A stretch of DNA of 10,302 nucleotides from Eubacteriales Family XIII. Incertae Sedis bacterium (lineage in GTDB: Bacteria > Bacillota_A > Clostridia > Peptostreptococcales > Anaerovoracaceae), in contig JAITHG010000318.1 in assembly GCA_031280075.1 (NCBI GenBank), positions 1-10,302 of the forward strand, written 5' to 3'. The notes beneath the pieces were generated by a model, which was not told the DNA's origin, did no database searches, and was given only the letters and a program-made list of their open reading frames with translations. The stretch's first letter is position 1, and the number at the start of each line of letters is the position of its first letter. This document shows, one piece after another, positions 1 through 5,988 of this stretch. The position numbers and the translations under genes are program-made.

Positions 1-1071
1 CTCTGGGTTGCGGATATGGATTTCAGGAGCCCACCCTGCGTTTTGGAGGCGCTGGAGCGCAGGGTGCATCACGGTGTCTTCGGGTATACGGAGCCGGATG
101 GTCGGTACCATGAAGCGGTGCAGAACTGGTTTTGGGAGCGGCATGGATGGCGCACAGAGGAAGCGTGGCTGACGCTGGCATCCGGTGTGATGCCTGCCAT
201 CCACAGCGCCATCCTCGCATTCACTGCACCGGGCGACGCAGTGGTCATCCAGGAGCCGGTCTACTACCCCTTTGCAGAGGCCGTAAGGCTCACAGGGCGC
301 AGGCTCGTCGTGAACGAACTCCCGCTGGATGGCGATGGTCGCTACACGATTGATCTCGAAGGCTTCGAACGGAAAGTGCTGCGCACCGGGGCCCAGCTGC
401 TGCTGTTGTGCAGCCCGCACAATCCCGTCGGGCGCGTCTGGACAGAAGGCGAACTGCGTGCGCTCGGCGAGGTCTGCCTGCGGCACGGCGTGAAGGTCGT
501 CGCGGACGAGATCCACCAAGACTTCGTCTATGGGGACAACAGGCACACCGTCTTTGCCGGTCTGTCAGACGAACTGGCGGACATCACCGTCACCTGCACC
601 GCGCCGACCAAGACCTTCAATCTGGCTGGCGTGGGCATCGCGAACATCTTCATCGGGAACGAGGCGCTGCGAGGTGCCTTTCGCCGTGCGCAGGAAAAAT
701 CCGGACTGTCCGGTGCAAGCGCCCTGGGGCTGACTGCTTGCAGGGCAGCCTATGAGGGGGGACAGGCATGGCTCGCAGAACTGCTCTCCTATCTTGGGCG
801 CAGCATGGAGATGGTCGAGGTGGCTGCAGAGGGCTGGCGCGGTGCCCGATTCAACCGCCCGGAAGGGACCTACCTGACCTGGATCGGCTTCCACGACGTG
901 CTGCTGACGGACACCGACCTGAGCAATTTCCTGCTCAAACGTGCACGGGTTTGGCTGAGTGACGGACATCAGTTCGGGGCAGGTGGCTCCGGCTACATGC
1001 GACTGAACGCAGCTACGACGCACAGTCTGCTACGCGAGGCACTCGAGCGGATTTCGGAGGCGCTCCGCTAA
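1..1071 (+). CDS. MalY/PatB-family PLP-dependent C-S lyase / aminotransferase (5' truncated by window edge)
   Basis: This is a fold-type I PLP enzyme of the MalY/PatB group (cystathionine beta-lyase-like), which in characterised members cleaves C-S bonds of cystathionine or cysteine conjugates to pyruvate, ammonia and a thiol. The frame is open from base 1 and reads LWVADMDF, the conserved start region of this family, so the ATG at base 16 is internal and roughly 30-40 N-terminal residues lie outside the window. Counting from base 1, the visible landmarks are the NP motif SPHNPVGR (Asn141), ADEIHQDF with the cofactor-ring Asp169, and TKTFNLAG with the PLP-binding Lys204. The fragment has 356 residues against about 390 usual for the family. 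The reading frame is intact to the TAA stop. No clear terminator follows. Substrate cannot be told from sequence; a plain aminotransferase is the alternative. Confidence 0.88.
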   Translation, partial: LWVADMDFRSPPCVLEALERRVHHGVFGYTEPDGRYHEAVQNWFWERHGWRTEEAWLTLASGVMPAIHSAILAFTAPGDAVVIQEPVYYPFAEAVRLTGRRLVVNELPLDGDGRYTIDLEGFERKVLRTGAQLLLLCSPHNPVGRVWTEGELRALGEVCLRHGVKVVADEIHQDFVYGDNRHTVFAGLSDELADITVTCTAPTKTFNLAGVGIANIFIGNEALRGAFRRAQEKSGLSGASALGLTACRAAYEGGQAWLAELLSYLGRSMEMVEVAAEGWRGARFNRPEGTYLTWIGFHDVLLTDTDLSNFLLKRARVWLSDGHQFGAGGSGYMRLNAATTHSLLREALERISEALR

Positions 1072-1111
1072 GCCCCAATTTTTCCCATGCACGGTAATAG
1101 GCGAACAGCCC

Positions 1112-1243
1112 TGTGGAAAACCCTCTGTAAATCTTTGTAAAACCCATCCGGACAAGTTGATATTTCAATGTTTACGGCCATCAATTCTATCCACAGGCAG
1201 CAGTGGATAAAATTGTATACAATCTGAAAAAATATGTGGAAAA
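1112..1243. promoter_or_regulatory. cluster of four DnaA-box-like nonamers
   Basis: Compared with the DnaA box TTATCCACA, four sites differ by one base: 1112-1120 (minus, TTTTCCACA), 1187-1195 (plus, CTATCCACA), 1202-1210 (minus, TTATCCACT) and 1235-1243 (minus, TTTTCCACA). The two middle sites form an inverted pair with perfect 7-bp arms (TATCCAC, 1188-1194, and GTGGATA, 1203-1209). They lie in AT-rich DNA. What the cluster does is inference: DnaA titration, transcriptional control or an origin-like element. Confidence 0.5.
1212..1223. promoter_or_regulatory. perfect 12-bp palindrome, GntR-type operator candidate
   Basis: ATTGTATACAAT is fully self-complementary. The core TGTATACA fits the GT..AC pattern recognised by many GntR/FadR-type repressors. 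No GntR gene is in the window, so the assignment rests on motif shape alone. Confidence 0.4.
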
Positions 1244-1286
1244 GACCTGTGCGCGTGATAATTCAAGGCTGTAACACTGTTGAAAC

Positions 1287-1308
1287 ATGTTCGAAACTAT
1301 GCGAACAT
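1287..1308. repeat. inverted repeat ATGTTCG-N8-CGAACAT
   Basis: Perfect 7-bp arms (1287-1293 and 1302-1308) with an 8-bp spacer, ending three bases before a TTGACA hexamer at 1312-1317. The arm resembles the CGAACATATGTTCG type of site bound by LexA in Firmicutes, but the spacing is wrong for a canonical LexA box. It is a possible operator. Confidence 0.35.
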
Positions 1309-1417
1309 TGGTTGACATAATGCATCAGTCCGGCTCGCTCCGGATCGATTATTTTTGTAGACAGCACTATTGGATTCTTCTTTCTTTTCTGTCTTTGTGT
1401 CTCTGTTGACATCACTG

Positions 1418-1426
1418 TGCTAAAAT
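1418..1426 (+). promoter_or_regulatory. extended -10 promoter for the AraC-family gene
   Basis: TGcTAAAAT is an extended -10 element (hexamer 1421-1426). It places transcription start near 1433, about 44 nt before the ATG at 1477. The -35 is poor; the TTGACA at 1406-1411 is too close to pair with it. Confidence 0.45.
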
Positions 1427-1476
1427 ATAGGGCAGGAAGAAACGGCATCGGCCAAGCACTAGGAAAGGGAAGGTTC

Positions 1477-3027
1477 ATGCGTCAGCAACAAGTTTTCTAC
1501 GACGACAGCCTGCCGGTCAACATCGTGCTGGCGGATATCCGTGACATACCCGCACACTACCATGAGGATACGGAACTGGTCTTCCTGCTGTCTGGGGGGC
1601 TGCGGCTGCGCAATGGCTACTTCCAGTACACGATGCGGCCGGGGGATGTCTTCATCGTGAGTCCCAGGGAAGTGCACGGGTATGCCTGCGAGGAAGGTGA
1701 AAACCTCACGATGCTTCTGCAGATCGACAACCAGTACTTCTCACGTCTCTACCCTGACTTTGCCAACTGCTTTTTTGTGACGGATCTGGATCACCCGGAC
1801 AGCAATGAGATGGAGTCCCTGCGTGAGGTGTTGGCGCGGCTCATCATGGAGGCGGCGGCGAGTGCCGAGGGCTACGAGGTGCGCATACTCGAGCAGATGC
1901 ACAGCCTCGTGCCCCAGCTCATGGGCAGCTTCCAGAACTTCCGAATGGAGAACGGGCGCTTCGTGAACACTGCGGCCAGCAAGGGCAACCCCGTGCTGGC
2001 AGACCGCATGAACCGCGTCCAGGATTTTCTCTACGACAACTATCAAAGGAAGCTGACGCTGCAGGAGATCTCGGAGCGGGAGCACCTGTCGGTCTACTAC
2101 CTCTCCCACGTCATCAAATCCTGTACGGGGATGAGCTTCCGGGAACTGCTGTGCTTTGTGCGCGTGGAGGAATCGGAGAAGCTGTTGCTCGCGACGGACA
2201 TGAAGGTATCCGCCATCTCCGAGGCAGTCGGCTTCTCCGCTGTGCGCTACTACCAGAAATATTTTGAGCTGTGGTACGGTCGCTCGCCGCAGGCGTATCG
2301 GGCGCAGTTTGGCACGAACGCCGCAACGGAAGGCGCTGAGGATGTAAGGGGCTGCACGTACAGTCAAGTAAGTGCGGCCGTCAAGCGCATTTCAAACGCC
2401 GTCTACCGCGCCTACAACGTCGTCCCGCGCAGCCCCTCGAGGTCTATCGAAGCCGACCTGGGCAACTGCGTGCAGGGCGGGGCGCGCAAGGTCTGGGCGG
2501 AGGGGACGCCGCTTGATCGTTTTTTCGCGGAGCGCAGAAGGGATGGGCGGGCGGCGGTCTTTCTGCACGACCTGCTGCTGGGGCTGGAAGAGCCGGTTTG
2601 CGCGGCAGGCGAGGACTACACTGTCACCGCCGTAGGGGGCACCCGGTGCGGCGAGGTCGCGGGCGTGTCCGTCCTCCTGTACAATACGGAAGCGTGGGCT
2701 GCGCATGCGGAGACTGCGCATGCGGAGACTGCCCCCTGCGCGCGAGCCTTTTGCGTCAGGTTGGTCGGGCTGTCCGGGCGCTTCCGCGTGCGGCGCGTGC
2801 ACTACGGCAGCCGCAACATCAGTGCGGCCGCAGAGGGCGAAAGACTGAAGCACAGCCCGAAGTCAGAAAGGGATGCCAGACGGCTGCTCTGCTGCAAGGT
2901 GGATGCTTGGCCGGCCGTGACAGACACGCAGATGACGGCGGTCGGCAACCTGACGCTGGAGGTCTCCCTGGAAGGCTTCAGCGGGGAACTGATCCTCATT
3001 GAACGGATGGAGGGTGGGGAGGTCTGA
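1477..3027 (+). CDS. AraC-family transcriptional regulator with a GH39-like remnant tail
   Basis: A predicted cytoplasmic DNA-binding regulator of 516 residues. The N-terminal part (about 15-85) is a cupin-like sensor with H28-Y-H30, His68 and the RPGDVFIVSPREVHGY strand pair. Residues 178-280 form the double helix-turn-helix of AraC proteins (TLQEISEREHLSVYYLSHVIK and ISEAVGFSAVRYYQKYF). The remaining ~235 residues are unusual. RSIEADLGN (322-330) and the stretch from EDYTVTAVGG through VSVLLYNTE to the end resemble the start and the C-terminal beta-sandwich of the GH39 domain fused to some Firmicute AraC regulators, but the barrel core is missing. The start at 1477 is chosen over a GTG at 1417 because it has an AGGAAAGGGAAGG ribosome site and because the GTG sits inside the promoter. 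The inducer may be a sugar or other small molecule. The likely target is the downstream oxidoreductase. Confidence 0.82.
   Translation: MRQQQVFYDDSLPVNIVLADIRDIPAHYHEDTELVFLLSGGLRLRNGYFQYTMRPGDVFIVSPREVHGYACEEGENLTMLLQIDNQYFSRLYPDFANCFFVTDLDHPDSNEMESLREVLARLIMEAAASAEGYEVRILEQMHSLVPQLMGSFQNFRMENGRFVNTAASKGNPVLADRMNRVQDFLYDNYQRKLTLQEISEREHLSVYYLSHVIKSCTGMSFRELLCFVRVEESEKLLLATDMKVSAISEAVGFSAVRYYQKYFELWYGRSPQAYRAQFGTNAATEGAEDVRGCTYSQVSAAVKRISNAVYRAYNVVPRSPSRSIEADLGNCVQGGARKVWAEGTPLDRFFAERRRDGRAAVFLHDLLLGLEEPVCAAGEDYTVTAVGGTRCGEVAGVSVLLYNTEAWAAHAETAHAETAPCARAFCVRLVGLSGRFRVRRVHYGSRNISAAAEGERLKHSPKSERDARRLLCCKVDAWPAVTDTQMTAVGNLTLEVSLEGFSGELILIERMEGGEV
2700..2729 (+). repeat. two tandem copies of a 15-bp unit inside the AraC gene
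   Basis: TGCGCATGCGGAGAC occurs twice head to tail (2700-2714, 2715-2729), adding the peptide AHAET twice (residues 409-418). The period is a multiple of three, so copy-number change would keep the frame. It lies in the poorly conserved linker just after the LLYNTE strand. Confidence 0.85.
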
Positions 3028-3049
3028 ATCGACAGCAGTGCAACTTCAG

Positions 3050-3080
3050 CAAGTCAGTCTTTACCTCGCAACAAGTCAGT
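3050..3080 (+). promoter_or_regulatory. paired direct repeats CAAGTCAGT, candidate AraC-family operator
   Basis: CAAGTCAGT occurs at 3050-3058 and again at 3072-3080, exactly 22 bp apart, so both face the same side of the helix. The second copy ends two bases before the -35 at 3083. Activator half-sites of AraC proteins are typically direct repeats about 21 bp apart, next to or overlapping the -35. The regulator encoded immediately upstream is the obvious candidate; binding is inferred. Confidence 0.55.
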
Positions 3081-3082
3081 AT

Positions 3083-3111
3083 TTGCGCGAATATGTGCAA
3101 AGTGCTACGAT
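3083..3111 (+). promoter_or_regulatory. promoter of the saccharopine-dehydrogenase-like gene
   Basis: TTGCGC (3083-3088), 17-bp spacer, TACGAT (3106-3111) with the TGc extension of the -10 (3103-3105). Predicted transcription start is near 3118, about 35 nt before the ATG at 3153. The -35 is imperfect, as expected for an activator-dependent promoter. Confidence 0.55.
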
Positions 3112-3152
3112 GGAGGGAAAGCGGGAATCCACATCGCAACAAGGAGGGCAAC

Positions 3153-4415
3153 ATGAAGATACTGATCATCGGAGCGGGCGGCGTCGGCGCTTCTGCGGCG
3201 CATATCATCAAGCGTGCGGGAGCGGGCGGCGAATGGGCGCAGAAGGTCGTCCTCGCCGACTACAATGAAGCCCGTGCGAAGGAAGTCGCGGAGTCGCAGC
3301 TCGGCGGCGGGCGCTTCGTGGCGGCGCAGGTCGATGCGCGCAGCCCCGAGAGCATCAAAGCGGTCATCGCCGCGCAGGGGGTGGACTTCGTGCTGAACGC
3401 AGTCGAGCCTGCCTTCAACGAGACGATCTTCGACACCTGCTTCGAGGCAGGCGTGGGCTACATGGACTGCGCGATGACCCTGTCCGAAAAGCACCCCGAC
3501 GATCCTTACAACAAAATAAACATCAAGCTGGGCGACTACCAGTTCGAGCGGCACGGGCAGTGGGAACAGAAAGGGCTCATGGCAGTCGTCGGCTCCGGCG
3601 TCGAGCCGGGCATGGCGGACGTGTTCGCCCGTTTCGCGCAGGATCACCTCTTCGACGAGATCGACGAGGTCAACGTGCGCGACGGCGACAACTACGAGGG
3701 CGGCGGCGACTTCGGCTTCTCCGTCTGGACGACGATCGAGGAATGCCTCAACCCGCCCGTCATCTGGGAGAAGGACAGGGGTTGGTTCACGACGGATCGC
3801 TTCTCAGAACCCGAGATCTTCTCCTTCCCCGGCGGCATCGGTGACGTGGAGGTCGTCAACGTGGAGCACGAGGAGGTGTTGCTCGTGCCGCGCGTCATCG
3901 ACTGCAAGCGTGTCACGTTCAAGTACGGCGTGCCCGCGTCCTTCCGCCAGCTTCTGCTCAACCTCGAGTCAGTCGGTATGGCGGAAGCAAAACAGAGGAT
4001 CAAGGTCGGCGACGCGGAGATCGCCCCGCGCGACTTCCTCGTGAAGGTCGTGCCCAGCCCGGTCGAATCGTCGAACGCCATGACGGGCAAGGGTTGTGCA
4101 GGCACCTGGGTCACGGGGAAAAAGGACGGCAAGCGCCGCTCCGTCTACCTCTACCAGGTGGCGGACAACCAGGAGTGCATCCGGCGCTACGGCACAAACT
4201 CCGTCGTCGCGCAGACGGCGGTCAACCCCGTCATCATGCTCGAACTCATCGACGCAGGCATCTGGACGCACAAGGGCGTGCACGGTCCCGAGTCCTTCGC
4301 GCCCGAGCCTTTCGTGGAGCGACTGGCCAAGTACGAGTTCCCGGCAGGCATGCGCGAGATGGACAGCGAGTACGCGGAGCACCTGAACGAGAAGGCGCTG
4401 CTGTCCGCTTTGTAG
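3153..4415 (+). CDS. saccharopine dehydrogenase-like oxidoreductase
   Basis: A soluble NAD(P)-dependent oxidoreductase of 420 residues in the saccharopine / carboxynorspermidine dehydrogenase superfamily. Members form or split secondary amines between an amino acid and an aldehyde or keto acid. The Rossmann fold starts at residue 3 (ILIIGAGGVGASAA, glycines 7, 9, 10 and 12), followed by the acidic strand end VVLADYN that selects the ribose. Further conserved blocks are SGVEPGMADVFA and, in the C-terminal catalytic domain, CAGTWVTGKKDGKRRSVYLY. Vibrio carboxynorspermidine dehydrogenase has a closely similar stretch (GTWVQGKKDGKERSV), recalled from memory, but the other half of that pathway (the decarboxylase) is not adjacent. 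The start at 3153 follows AAGGAGGG at good distance; a longer frame from 3093 would lie over the promoter. Regulation by the upstream AraC protein is suggested by the paired repeats. The true substrate is unknown. Confidence 0.8.
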   Translation: MKILIIGAGGVGASAAHIIKRAGAGGEWAQKVVLADYNEARAKEVAESQLGGGRFVAAQVDARSPESIKAVIAAQGVDFVLNAVEPAFNETIFDTCFEAGVGYMDCAMTLSEKHPDDPYNKINIKLGDYQFERHGQWEQKGLMAVVGSGVEPGMADVFARFAQDHLFDEIDEVNVRDGDNYEGGGDFGFSVWTTIEECLNPPVIWEKDRGWFTTDRFSEPEIFSFPGGIGDVEVVNVEHEEVLLVPRVIDCKRVTFKYGVPASFRQLLLNLESVGMAEAKQRIKVGDAEIAPRDFLVKVVPSPVESSNAMTGKGCAGTWVTGKKDGKRRSVYLYQVADNQECIRRYGTNSVVAQTAVNPVIMLELIDAGIWTHKGVHGPESFAPEPFVERLAKYEFPAGMREMDSEYAEHLNEKALLSAL

Positions 4416-4430
4416 TCTCTGTTATATAAT
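4401..4430 (+). promoter_or_regulatory. promoter for the lipocalin-like gene
   Basis: A perfect TATAAT (4425-4430), or the overlapping TGtTATATA, follows a weak CTGTCC (4401-4406) at 18 bp. The element overlaps the end of the preceding gene. Transcription would begin near 4437, leaving a leader of nearly 100 nt with small GC-rich hairpins (for example CGCAC-GCCG-GTGCG) but no recognised riboswitch. Confidence 0.45.
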
Positions 4431-4533
4431 AATAGCATTGGTACTGTGACTTGCCGCACGCCGGTGCGCTGGACGGCGCGACTGTCCAAGGTTGAGCTGT
4501 CGGAGCAATAGTATGGAAAGGAGCGCCAAGGCT

Positions 4534-4983
4534 ATGCTGAAGGAATGGCTGAAAGGCACGTGGAAGCTGGAGAGTTTTACGGGGAAGGACGCGGAAGGGC
4601 AGGTCGAGCACATCATGGGCGAGGGGGCGACAGGTTTCCTCTCCTATGCGCACGACGGCTGGGTGTCTGTGCAGATCGCCCGCGAGGGGCGTCCGCGCTA
4701 TGACATTCCGGACGTGGAGGGCGGCTCGGACGAGCAGACGCTGGGCTGCGCCCGCTCGCTCTTCGCCTATGCAGGGCGCTACGAGGTGGACGAGGAGAAT
4801 GCGATCGTCTACCACAACCTAGAGTTCAGCCTCATCCCAAACTGGATCGGAAGCAAACAAAAACGCTATATTCACCAGGAAGGGGATGACGTGCTCATCC
4901 TCACGGCAGACCCCGTGCGCATGGGGCGCTCCGGCAGGAAGCAGACCTCGAGCCTGCGCTGGCGGCGGCTCGGGCGGGAATAG
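4534..4983 (+). CDS. lipocalin-like domain protein
   Basis: A small cytoplasmic protein of 149 residues without signal peptide. The opening LKGTWKLESFTGKDAEGQ, then GFLSYAHDGWVSVQIARE, and the later YAGRYEVDEENAIVYHNLEFSLIPNWIGSKQKRYI follow the pattern of the bacterial lipocalin-like beta-barrel family (Pfam Lipocalin_5 type), whose usual length of about 140-150 residues fits. Such proteins are thought to bind small hydrophobic molecules, but most have no assigned role. The ATG at 4534 is preferred because GGAAAGGAG lies 10 bases upstream; longer starts at 4492 or 4513 would place that ribosome site inside the gene. It has its own promoter. The C-terminal tail is rich in Arg and Gly. It faces the minus-strand hydrolase gene convergently. 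Confidence 0.72.
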   Translation: MLKEWLKGTWKLESFTGKDAEGQVEHIMGEGATGFLSYAHDGWVSVQIAREGRPRYDIPDVEGGSDEQTLGCARSLFAYAGRYEVDEENAIVYHNLEFSLIPNWIGSKQKRYIHQEGDDVLILTADPVRMGRSGRKQTSSLRWRRLGRE

Positions 4984-5001
4984 ACCAAAGCGCAAACGCG
5001 G

Positions 5002-5056
5002 GCGACCGGAGGCGGCCGCCCCTACAGCGCCCTTGCGCCTAAGACGATCCGGTCGC
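5002..5056. repeat. long-armed palindrome between convergent genes
   Basis: GCGACCGGA (5002-5010) and TCCGGTCGC (5048-5056) are perfect 9-bp inverted arms. Inside them AGGCG (5010-5014) can pair with CGCCT (5036-5040), and GGCGGCCGCC (5011-5020) is itself palindromic. No T-run follows on either strand, so it is not a standard intrinsic terminator. It may act as a bidirectional transcript-end structure or be a dispersed REP-like repeat. Its position exactly between converging genes fits both. Confidence 0.5.
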
Positions 5057-5061
5057 TGGCT

Positions 5062-5946
5062 TCACGCCTCAGGCAGAAGCTCTCGAAGCAAGCGCGGAAT
5101 GGAAGCGTGTGCATTGACGATGAAGGCCTTCTCTGGCTGCAGCCCGCTGGCCTTGATCAAACCGTCGTAGTAGCGCTCCTTGTACGCCTCGTAGAGGTCG
5201 TCCTCCGGCATGCCCGCGCGGGCGAGGGACAGGACGAAGGCGGCCGTGTCCTCTGCCGCCCGGCGCGCCCGTTCAGGAAACTCCGTCGCTTGCATCCCGG
5301 TCAGCATGCCGTGGTGCGGCGTGAGGACATGCCGCGGCGTGAGGGCAGCGAGACGGTCGATGGACGACAGCGCCTGCCGGTAGCTGGAGATGAAGGAGGC
5401 GCGGTACGTGTCCCCGAAGGGAATCCCCGACGACTCGGAGGCTACGAGCAGATCTGCTTCCTCGAAATGGTAGCTCATGCAGCAGCGCGTATGCCCCGGC
5501 GTTGCGATCGCCTTGACATGCAGCCCATCCGACTCGATCACGTCCCCGTCCGCCAAAACCCTGTCCACGCGCAGCCCCGCCGTTCGGTCGGGCCCTTCCG
5601 GCATGCCCGTATACGCGGCGGCGGATGCGTTCATCTCGCGCATCAGCGCCCGCGCGCTCTCCTTCGCAAAAATCTGCGCCGCTGCCTCGGACGCGCAGAC
5701 TAGGGCTTCCGGAAAGGCTTCCTTCACGGCGGGCAGCCCACCCACGTGGTCGTAGTGCGAATGCGTCAGCAGGACAAAGTCAAGCCGCCGTCCGCCCAGC
5801 GCCGCGCGCAACCTGTCCACAAGCGCATCCGCACTGAACGAAAAACCGCATTCGATCAAAAATGTGTGCCTTTCAAAAGAAACGAGAAACGCCTCGCCCC
5901 CCGGCACGCCGCCGACAGGCAGCGTCGAAAACTCAGTATTCTTCAT
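5062..5946 (-). CDS. metallo-beta-lactamase-fold hydrolase
   Basis: A 294-residue, predicted cytoplasmic zinc hydrolase. The signature THSHYDHVGG supplies His62, His64, Asp66 and His67; TPGHT supplies His152; and TPHHG supplies His211/His212 near the end of the fold. The usual bridging Asp of motif 4 is replaced by Glu or another residue in ADLLVASESSG (Glu171), a variation worth noting. About 80 C-terminal residues (from EFPERARRAAEDT) form a helical tail typical of glyoxalase-II/hydrolase-like members. Substrate is unknown; thioesters and lactones are common in this superfamily. The ATG is the earliest possible start because an in-frame TAG lies three codons before it. No Shine-Dalgarno is visible, and a TACAAT -10 sits so close that the mRNA may be leaderless. 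The acyltransferase gene ends 42 bases upstream on the same strand. Confidence 0.85.
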   Translation of the reverse strand: MKNTEFSTLPVGGVPGGEAFLVSFERHTFLIECGFSFSADALVDRLRAALGGRRLDFVLLTHSHYDHVGGLPAVKEAFPEALVCASEAAAQIFAKESARALMREMNASAAAYTGMPEGPDRTAGLRVDRVLADGDVIESDGLHVKAIATPGHTRCCMSYHFEEADLLVASESSGIPFGDTYRASFISSYRQALSSIDRLAALTPRHVLTPHHGMLTGMQATEFPERARRAAEDTAAFVLSLARAGMPEDDLYEAYKERYYDGLIKASGLQPEKAFIVNAHASIPRLLRELLPEA

Positions 5947-5954
5947 AATGAACT

Positions 5955-5960
5955 ATTGTA
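5955..5960 (-). promoter_or_regulatory. candidate -10 (TACAAT) for the hydrolase gene
   Basis: On the minus strand TACAAT lies eight bases before the ATG at 5946, so transcription would start about two bases ahead of the start codon. The -35 at 17 bp spacing (CTGCAT, 5983-5978) is poor. Read-through from the acyltransferase gene is the alternative. Confidence 0.3.
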
Positions 5961-5988
5961 CACCATCCATGGCACCAATGCAGCCCTC

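Larger units (their letters stand above)
1072..1476. other. gene-free AT-rich intergenic region
   Basis: About 400 bases without a credible coding frame, clearly more AT-rich than the genes on either side. It holds four DnaA-box-like nonamers (1112-1243), a perfect 12-bp palindrome (1212-1223), a 7-bp inverted repeat (1287-1308), an unpaired TTGACA (1312-1317) without a well-spaced -10, and the probable AraC-gene promoter (1418-1426). The 71-codon minus-strand frame here has no family resemblance and no good start context. Confidence 0.7.

Noticed and set aside
1046..1085. Intrinsic terminator after the MalY/PatB gene
   Set aside because: Small stems (AGCGGA/TCCGCT or CGGAG/CTCCG) exist at the gene end, but the T-run begins about ten bases after the stem, too far for a standard terminator.
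1112..1243. Calling the DnaA-like cluster the chromosomal origin
   Set aside because: No dnaA, dnaN, gid or parAB genes adjoin and no skew could be computed; reported only as a cluster.
1417..1476. Longer start (GTG 1417) for the AraC-family gene
   Set aside because: It lies within the extended -10 element and has no ribosome site; the added 20 residues match no family start. ATG 1477 has a good ribosome site.
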